Source: Lysobacter lycopersici (GTDB lineage: Bacteria; Pseudomonadota; Gammaproteobacteria; Xanthomonadales; Xanthomonadaceae). From it: 64,000 bases of DNA. This document shows positions 57,283-64,000 of this stretch, piece after piece. The position numbers and the translations under genes were made by a program. Under the pieces are notes generated by a model that saw nothing but the letters and a program-made list of their open reading frames with translations, did not search any database and was not told where the DNA came from. Within the stretch, counting starts at the first letter, position 1; every line of letters begins with the position of its first letter. The stretch is from NCBI RefSeq assembly GCF_007556775.1, contig NZ_CP041742.1, positions 1,936,001 through 2,000,000 on the forward strand. The letters run 5' to 3'.

Positions 57283-58656
57283 CTAGAAGCTGTACTTGAC
57301 GGTGGTCTGGATGCGCTTGAGGTCGCCTTCGCGGTCGTCCTCGAGCGAGCGCTGGCCCCAGGTCAGTTCGGCGCCGACGTCCAGCTTCGGGATCGGCGAG
57401 AAGATGAGGTTGGCGTGCAGCGACTGCGCGCGTTCGGTGGCGCCGTAGCCGATCAGCGACGGATCGTTGTCGAACAGCGCGGCCGAGTAGTACAGGTTGC
57501 CGCGCAGTTTCGGGTTGAACGCGTGGCGCCAGGCGACGAAGCCGCCGTAGCCGTCCAGCGCATGCAGTTCGCCGTCCGCGTCGAGCACGGCGTCGGTGCC
57601 CAGGCCGAAGGCCATGTAGCGGCCGATGCCGCTGCCGGCGTTGGCCATGTAGCGGATGTCGTCGTTGGCGCCGAGGTTGAACTTGCCGGAAACACTCACC
57701 GCGGCGCCGCTGCCGGTTTCGTCGCCGTACTTGAACTGGCGCAGCAGCGCGGCCACCGAGAAATGGCCCCATCCGCCCTTGGCGGTCCAGCGCCCGGTGA
57801 AATCGGGCAGCACGTTGTCGCCGCTGTTGAAGCGCGAAGCGCCGAGGTAGGAGGTGACCGTGGTCTGCGGGTTCTCCGCCGAGAACGACCATGGGCCCTT
57901 GCTGTAGCGCAACTGCGCCTGGCGCACGAAGATGGTGCCGTCGGTGGGGCCGACGAAATCCACCGCGTCCGGCAGCGCGGCGACGTCCTGGAAATTCGAC
58001 CAGGTCTGGCCGGCGAGCCAGTCGTTCCAGCTCACGTAGGCCTGGCGCAAGGTGAGCGCATAGGTATTGGTCGAGGTTTCGTTGCCGGCCAGCGCGTTGC
58101 TGCCGCCGCCGTACATGTCGGCTTCGATGTAGGCCTTGAGTTTGTCGCCGCCGTCGGTGACGGTGTCGGCGCTGAACCAGAAGCGCGAGAACTGCGCGTG
58201 CACGTCGGTGTAGGGATCGCCGCCGTCGGCATTGGCGTCGCCCACCGGGATCTGGCTGGGAAGGTAGAACAGGCGCCCAGCCGAACCATCGGCGATGCGG
58301 CCGTCGCTGGTGTCGGTGGCCATCGCGTCGAGCTTGATGAAGCCGCCGTAGCTGAAGGTGGTGTTCGGGTTGGCGCTGGCGTTGATCGCGGTGGACTGGA
58401 TCGGCTGCTTGCCCGCGGGCGGCGCGGGATGGCGCGCATCGACCGCATCGAGTTGCGTCTTCGTGTCCGCGATCTGCGCCTGCGCCTGCTGTTGCGCTGC
58501 AAGCAGCGCCTGCACCTGCGCCTCGAGTTGCGCGACGCGGGTTTCGAGTTCCTGTTCCTTCGCGGTCCCGGCCAGCGCCACTCCCGGCGCGAGCAGTGCG
58601 ACGAACAGCGCCATCGCCAACGGCCGGCGTCGGCCGGCACGGAATTCGGTTTGCAT
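57283..58656 (-). CDS. DcaP-like trimeric outer-membrane porin
   Basis: A 457-residue protein with a signal peptide (first about 29 residues, cut near ALA). A coiled-coil stalk follows ([20 protein letters not shown]), then a 16-strand-type beta-barrel ending in TVKYSF, with aromatic C-terminus as in outer-membrane proteins. DcaP porins import dicarboxylates and related small acids. Its partner is the inner-membrane transporter downstream, and acs is divergent across a 178-bp gap, so carboxylate uptake is the natural reading. The start at 58656 gives the signal peptide. Confidence 0.85.
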   Translation of the reverse strand: MQTEFRAGRRRPLAMALFVALLAPGVALAGTAKEQELETRVAQLEAQVQALLAAQQQAQAQIADTKTQLDAVDARHPAPPAGKQPIQSTAINASANPNTTFSYGGFIKLDAMATDTSDGRIADGSAGRLFYLPSQIPVGDANADGGDPYTDVHAQFSRFWFSADTVTDGGDKLKAYIEADMYGGGSNALAGNETSTNTYALTLRQAYVSWNDWLAGQTWSNFQDVAALPDAVDFVGPTDGTIFVRQAQLRYSKGPWSFSAENPQTTVTSYLGASRFNSGDNVLPDFTGRWTAKGGWGHFSVAALLRQFKYGDETGSGAAVSVSGKFNLGANDDIRYMANAGSGIGRYMAFGLGTDAVLDADGELHALDGYGGFVAWRHAFNPKLRGNLYYSAALFDNDPSLIGYGATERAQSLHANLIFSPIPKLDVGAELTWGQRSLEDDREGDLKRIQTTVKYSF

Positions 58657-58834
58657 GGGCCCCTCCCAGGGATGCGCGACCCGTTGCCGCGCCGCCAGAC
58701 CATGCGCCGCGCGCATGGCGTCGTCGATTCGCCAATGGTCGATACGACCAAGGTCTAATCCGCCTTCGCGCCCGGTGGCGGAGGCCGGCGCTACACTCGA
58801 ATGCCCGGTCGAATCCGCTTCGCGAGGAGCCGCC
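58657..58834. promoter_or_regulatory. Divergent promoter region of the porin and acs genes
   Basis: The gap holds an A/T-rich part near 58725-58760, a candidate -10 box TACACT at 58792-58797 on the plus strand, and a ribosome site GAGGAG at 58824-58829 for acs. No good -35 match is present, as is usual for activator-dependent promoters. A palindrome at 58736-58750 is listed separately. Confidence 0.5.
58736..58750. promoter_or_regulatory. Candidate operator in the acs-porin gap
   Basis: TGGTCG-ATA-CGACCA: a perfect 6-bp inverted repeat with a 3-nt spacer, centred about 50 bp before the candidate acs -10 box. Position and shape suit a LuxR-type response regulator dimer such as the one encoded at 60807-61475, but binding is inferred only. 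Confidence 0.4.
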
Positions 58835-60781
<1,947 letters not shown>

Positions 60782-60806
60782 CGCCGCGCGGCGGCGGGTT
60801 CGCGCG

Positions 60807-61475
60807 ATGCCGACGATCCTGATCGCCGACGACCATCCGCTGTTCCGCGAGGCATTGCGCCACGCGGTCGCGCGGATCGTGCCGGACGCGCGGCTGCACG
60901 AAGCCGATGGCGTCGATGCGCTGTTCGCGCTGGTCGATGCGCATCCCGACGCGGACCTGCTGCTGCTCGACCTCAACATGCCCGGCGTGCAGGGCTACGG
61001 CGCGCTGGTGCACCTGCGCGGCCTGCATCCGCAGTTGCCGGTGGTGATGGTGTCCGGGCGCGAGGAACCGACGACGATCCGCCGTGCGCTGGAACACGGC
61101 GCCGCCGGTTTCATCCCGAAATCGTCGGATGCGGCGACGATCGGCGAAGCCTTGTCGCGCGTGCTCGAAGGCGAGCGCTGGATGCCGCCAGGGTTGCCGG
61201 CGGGCGAGGCGATCCGCGACGAGGAACGCGACATCGCGCGCCGCCTCGCCGAACTCACGCCGCAGCAGTTCCGCGTGCTGCAGATGCTCGCCACCGGGCG
61301 GCTCAACAAGCAGATCGCGGGCGAGCTCGATGTGTCCGAAGCCACGGTAAAGGCGCACATGACCGCGGTGCTGCGCAAGCTCGGCGCCGGCAACCGCACC
61401 CAGGCGGTGTTGCTGGCGGGCAAGTTGATGCTCGATCCGGATGCAGTAGTGGCGCCGGGCGACGCCGACGAGTAA
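60807..61475 (+). CDS. crbR: LuxR-type response regulator (CrbR-like)
   Basis: A 222-residue response regulator. The receiver domain (1-120) has Asp8/Asp9 for magnesium, the phosphoacceptor Asp55 in LLLLDLNMPG and the conserved Lys105; a LuxR/GerE helix-turn-helix is at about 150-205 (LTPQQFRVLQML, LNKQIAGELDVSEATVKAHM). In Vibrio and Pseudomonas the CrbS/CrbR pair switches on acs for acetate use. Here the gene sits 25 bp downstream of acs and near the end of a hybrid kinase of the matching type, so the same role is inferred. Confidence 0.83.
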   Translation: MPTILIADDHPLFREALRHAVARIVPDARLHEADGVDALFALVDAHPDADLLLLDLNMPGVQGYGALVHLRGLHPQLPVVMVSGREEPTTIRRALEHGAAGFIPKSSDAATIGEALSRVLEGERWMPPGLPAGEAIRDEERDIARRLAELTPQQFRVLQMLATGRLNKQIAGELDVSEATVKAHMTAVLRKLGAGNRTQAVLLAGKLMLDPDAVVAPGDADE

Positions 61476-61489
61476 CGCGTGGTGTCTTT

Positions 61490-61534
61490 CCCTCTCCCCT
61501 TGAGGGAGAGGGTGCCGAAGGCGGGAGAGGGGCG
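61490..61534. repeat. GGGAGAGGG-type inverted repeat
   Basis: CCCTCTCCC-CTTGA-GGGAGAGGG with a further GGGAGAGGGG a few bases on: a hairpin class widespread between xanthomonad genes. It follows the response-regulator stop codon by 14 bp and probably serves as its transcript end. Confidence 0.7.
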
Positions 61535-61565
61535 TAGCTAAGGATGTTGGGTATCGCTGCGCTCA

Positions 61566-61660
61566 GCCTAACCTATGCGCTGCGCGGCCTCGGCAAAGTC
61601 CCGTAGGATTGTGACTCTGCCGTGGCCACGCAGCGGTCCGGCTTAACTCAGGCGTTAGGC
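61566..61660 (+). other. attC-like recombination site, atypical left half
   Basis: The right half is a standard attC end: GGCTTAACTCAGGC followed by the core site GTTAGGC (61654-61660), directly before a start codon. The left boundary is GCCTAAC (61566-61572), its exact complement. Between them is a strong imperfect hairpin (CGCTGCGCGGCC/GGCCACGCAGCG at 61578-61589/61624-61635, plus CGGCA/TGCCG). The usual left inner box is missing. The GCCTAAC may instead belong to a separate intergenic repeat that begins near 61545. Confidence 0.6.
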
Positions 61661-61661
61661 C

Positions 61662-61919
61662 ATGACACGGACAGTTCGGCAAGTTGCAGTCGGTTTGGCA
61701 CTGATCATCGCCATGATTGCGGTTTGGAGCTGGTACATCGCCCACCCTTCGCTATGGCCTGAGTATCGGCAAGCCACTGTAATCATCGGGCAAATCGAGC
61801 AATTCAAGGCTGCGCACAATCGGTTGCCAGCCAATCTGGCTGAGATCAACGGCCAGCCAGCCCCTGAAAACGGCCCAATCTTTTATCAACCATCTCGAGA
61901 TTCCAGCTACACCGTCTAG
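61662..61919 (+). CDS. Cassette-borne small membrane protein, probably truncated
   Basis: An 85-residue frame. One hydrophobic helix at about 8-27 (VAVGLALIIAMIAVWSWYIA) is followed by a polar part with FKAAHNRLPANLAEING, similar in form to the post-helix region of pseudopilin-like proteins. The frame ends at TAG 61917-61919, but continues in frame for another 19 codons to a second TAG at 61977-61979. That extension reads FGRSLGESYTYDSLSGSWQ, stopping 6 bp before the attC. The first TAG therefore looks like a nonsense mutation. G+C is near 50%, far below the chromosome around it. Function unknown. Confidence 0.65.
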   Translation: MTRTVRQVAVGLALIIAMIAVWSWYIAHPSLWPEYRQATVIIGQIEQFKAAHNRLPANLAEINGQPAPENGPIFYQPSRDSSYTV

Positions 61920-61985
61920 TTCGGTCGCTCACTTGGCGAGTCGTATACGTATGATTCGCTCTCAGGGTCGTGGCAATAGATCATG

Positions 61986-62045
61986 GCCTAACAATTCGTC
62001 CAAGCCGAGCCCGTTTCGTGGCGCGGCTTAATTCAGGCGTTAAGC
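61986..62045 (+). other. attC site (integron cassette recombination site), 60 bp
   Basis: Outer boxes GCCTAAC (61986-61992) and GTTAAGC (62039-62045) are complementary except for one base. Inner boxes CAAGCCG (62001-62007) and CGGCTTA (62024-62030) pair, with the usual spacers between (AATTCGTC on the left, ATTCAGGC on the right). The apex (AGCCCGTTTCGTGGCG) is short. Length and box spacing match the 59-base-element class, and the right half resembles the first site (GGCTTAA.TCAGGCGTTA). Confidence 0.85.
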
Positions 62046-62087
62046 GTCCGCTCCTGGCCGACAGTGGCCAGTCAAGCGGCCACTGGC

Positions 62088-64000
62088 TCAAACCCCATCT
62101 GTCGTCGACGGATAGCGCCGCACCGCGGCAAGGAACGCGCGTAGCGAAGCGGGTTTCACCGGCTTCGTGAGCAGGCGATAGCCGCGTTCCCGCGTCGCGT
62201 GCTTCAACGCATCGCTGCCGTCGGCGGTGAGCAGCGCGCCGACCACGCCATCGCCGCAGGCCGCGCGCAACGCATCCAGCGCATCCAGCCCGTCGAGGCG
62301 ATCGTGCAGGTGGTAATCCACCAGCATCACGTCCGGTCGCCGCGCCGCCAGCGTCAGCGCCGCTTCCACGGTCGAGGCGCACAGCACTTCCGCCCGCCAG
62401 CGTTCGAGCAGCGCGCGCATGCCGTCGAGGATTTCCGGATCGTTGTCCACGCACAACACGCGCAGGCCTTCCAGCGCATCATCGTGCGCCTCGGGCTCCG
62501 CGCGTTGCGATGCCGGCGCGGTTGGCGACAAGGCGCTGGCGCGCGGCACCGAGATCGAGAACACGCTGCCGCGTCCGACCCGCGAACGCACGTCCAGCGG
62601 ATGGCCGAGCACGTTCGAGATGCGCTGGCAGATCGACAGGCCCAGCCCGAGTCCGCGTTCGCCGCGTTCGCCCGGCTGCTCGAAACGGTGGAACTCCTCG
62701 AAGATCTGCCGCAGGTGGATCGCGGGAATGCCGGGTCCGGTGTCGACCACTTCGAGCGCGACGGCGCCCGCGCGAACGCGTGCAGCGAGCAGCACGCCGC
62801 CGTGCTGGGTGTAGCGCAGGGCATTACCGATGAAGTTCTGCAGCGCGCGCCGCAACAGGCGGCGATCGCTGCGCACCGGCAGCGTGGCCGGCACGTGCAC
62901 GCGCAACTCCAGGCCGCGTTGCGCGGCGCTCGGCGCGTATTGCGCATGCAGCTCGTGCAACAGTTCGGCCGCGTCGAAGCCGGACAACTGCGGGCGCAGC
63001 ACGCCGGCATCGAGCCGAGACACGTCGAGCAGGCCGTCGAGCAGTTCCTCGGCGGCGCGCAGCGAGGAATCCACGCGCGCGGCCAGCCGCGCCTGCTCGG
63101 CAGCATCGTCCTGTTCGCGCAGCGCGGAGGCGAACAGGCGCGCGGCGTGCAGCGGCTGCAGCACGTCGTGGCTGATCGCGGCGAGGAAGCGCGTCTTCGA
63201 CTGCTGCGCGGATTCGGCCTCGCGGGTGCGCAGTTCGACCCGCTGCTCCAGGGTCTCGTTGATCTCGCGCAGCTCGCGCTCGACCCGCTTGTAGTCGGTG
63301 ATGTCGCTGTAGTTGGTGACGTAGCCGCCGCCGGGCAGGGCGCGGCCGAGCAATTCGATCACCTGGCCGTTGGCGCGCACGCGTTCGAACACGTGCGGGG
63401 TGCCGGCGCGCAGGTGCTCGAGCCGGCGTTCGACCTGCGCCTCGATGTCGCCCGGGCCCATCTCGCCGCGTTCGGCGTTCCAGCGCAGGAGGTCGGCGAC
63501 CGGGCGGCCGACGTAGAGCATGCCGTCGGGATAGTCGAACAGTTGCTGGTAGCGCGCATTCCACGCCACCAGGCGCATGTCCGCGTCGACCACGCTCACG
63601 CCCTGCGGCATGTTCTCGATCGTGGTGGTCATCACCTCGCGGTTGAAGCGCAGCGCGTGCGTGGTTTCGTCGAGCAGGCTGACCACCTCGCCCAGTTCCA
63701 TGCCCGAACCGCGCAGCGCGGAGGTCAGGGTGAGGCGCGCGGACGCGGCGCCGATCGCGGAGGCGAGCAGGCGTTCGGTGAATTGCAGCAGCGCACGATC
63801 GGCCGGCGCGTCCATGGCCGGCGCGCTCCCGGACTGGCGCGCGTGTTCGGCGAAGGCGCGTTGCGCATGGCGTTCGCCGAGGATGCGTTCGGCCAATGCC
63901 AGCAGTTCGCCGGCGCGCACGTTCCAGGCCGCGCCGGGTCCCAGCGGCTGGCGCTGTGCGTAGGGATCGAGGAAGGGCGAGGCCAGCAACTGGTCCTGCA
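62088..64000 (-). CDS. crbS: Hybrid sensor histidine kinase/response regulator, N-terminus outside window (CrbS-like)
   Basis: The visible 636 residues are the C-terminal part of a larger protein; the frame stays open to the window edge. Domains in order: a helical linker, a PAS domain (ENMPQGVSVVDADMRLVAWN), a coiled-coil, HisKA with ISHDVLQPLHAARLF (the phosphorylated His codon is near 63169), an HATPase with DTGPGIP and GLGLGLSICQRI, and a receiver domain with LCVDNDPEILDG and VMLVDYHLHD. CrbS proteins carry an N-terminal sodium:solute symporter-like domain, which would lie beyond the edge. It converges on the acs-crbR unit across the cassette. Confidence 0.8.
   Translation of the reverse strand, partial: QDQLLASPFLDPYAQRQPLGPGAAWNVRAGELLALAERILGERHAQRAFAEHARQSGSAPAMDAPADRALLQFTERLLASAIGAASARLTLTSALRGSGMELGEVVSLLDETTHALRFNREVMTTTIENMPQGVSVVDADMRLVAWNARYQQLFDYPDGMLYVGRPVADLLRWNAERGEMGPGDIEAQVERRLEHLRAGTPHVFERVRANGQVIELLGRALPGGGYVTNYSDITDYKRVERELREINETLEQRVELRTREAESAQQSKTRFLAAISHDVLQPLHAARLFASALREQDDAAEQARLAARVDSSLRAAEELLDGLLDVSRLDAGVLRPQLSGFDAAELLHELHAQYAPSAAQRGLELRVHVPATLPVRSDRRLLRRALQNFIGNALRYTQHGGVLLAARVRAGAVALEVVDTGPGIPAIHLRQIFEEFHRFEQPGERGERGLGLGLSICQRISNVLGHPLDVRSRVGRGSVFSISVPRASALSPTAPASQRAEPEAHDDALEGLRVLCVDNDPEILDGMRALLERWRAEVLCASTVEAALTLAARRPDVMLVDYHLHDRLDGLDALDALRAACGDGVVGALLTADGSDALKHATRERGYRLLTKPVKPASLRAFLAAVRRYPSTTDGV

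Larger units (their letters stand above)
61661..62045 (+). mobile_element. Stranded integron gene cassette
   Basis: A small lower-GC gene starts 1 bp after one attC-type core site and is followed by a complete 60-bp attC. Start codon next to the previous core site, one gene, and attC at the 3' end is exactly the structure of an integron cassette. No intI gene or further cassette is present in the window, so it is an isolated cassette (the class called CALIN or SALIN). Confidence 0.75.

Overview
The window is about 64 kb of GC-rich (about 65-70%) bacterial chromosome with tightly packed genes. Gene content points to a gammaproteobacterium of the Xanthomonadales/Lysobacteraceae group (Lysobacter, Luteimonas, Thermomonas or a relative): a bioF-bioH-bioC operon, tamA-tamB, tatA-tatB-tatC, split glycyl-tRNA synthetase glyQ/glyS, rdgC, ttcA, plsB, two ECF-sigma/Ser-Thr-kinase pairs, and an acetyl-CoA synthetase beside a CrbS/CrbR-like two-component system. 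Hairpin repeats typical of xanthomonad intergenic DNA are frequent. The genus is inference. I found no rRNA, tRNA, CRISPR array, insertion sequence or prophage.

Layout. 1-2284: end of the biotin operon (bioF cut by the window edge). 2308-5751: minus-strand genes for a low-GC membrane protein, a PH-domain protein, a GT39-type glycosyltransferase and a serine/threonine dehydratase-like enzyme. 5872-12375: a Tyr/Gly- and His/Asp-rich lipoprotein, mnmG, and four lipoprotein genes, the last three a tandem paralogous family. 12380-15822: first sigma factor/kinase pair. 15953-21949: tamB and tamA. 22555-25679: glyS and glyQ. 25750-30448: a glutamine amidotransferase-like gene, two membrane proteins, an RDD protein, tatCBA and a SYLF protein. 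30566-35962: hemH, a hydrolase, a YgjP-type metallopeptidase, rdgC, ttcA and a YdcH-like gene. 35966-41965: lipid genes (cyclopropane synthase, plsB) and two lipoproteins, one an e(P4)-type phosphatase. 42129-46354: an SGNH hydrolase, rep helicase, a Sel1-like protein and tdk. 46361-49740: second sigma factor/kinase pair. 49800-55524: mutM, a three-gene secreted-protein block bounded by a 15-bp direct repeat, a fatty-acid desaturase and an EF-hand protein. 55613-64000: an MHS-type transporter and DcaP-like porin divergent from acs, then a LuxR-type response regulator and the end of a hybrid histidine kinase.

The most unusual element lies at 61566-62045, between the response regulator and the hybrid kinase: a small lower-GC gene bracketed by integron attC-type sites. 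The downstream site is a compact textbook attC of 60 bp; the upstream site has a normal right half and an atypical left half. No integrase is visible, so it looks like a stranded integron gene cassette, and its gene appears cut short by an in-frame TAG.

Several groups of genes work together: biotin synthesis (bioFHC), Tat export, TamAB outer-membrane assembly, membrane lipid synthesis and modification (plsB, cfa, desaturase), and a carboxylate/acetate uptake and activation locus (porin, transporter, acs, CrbSR-like regulators).
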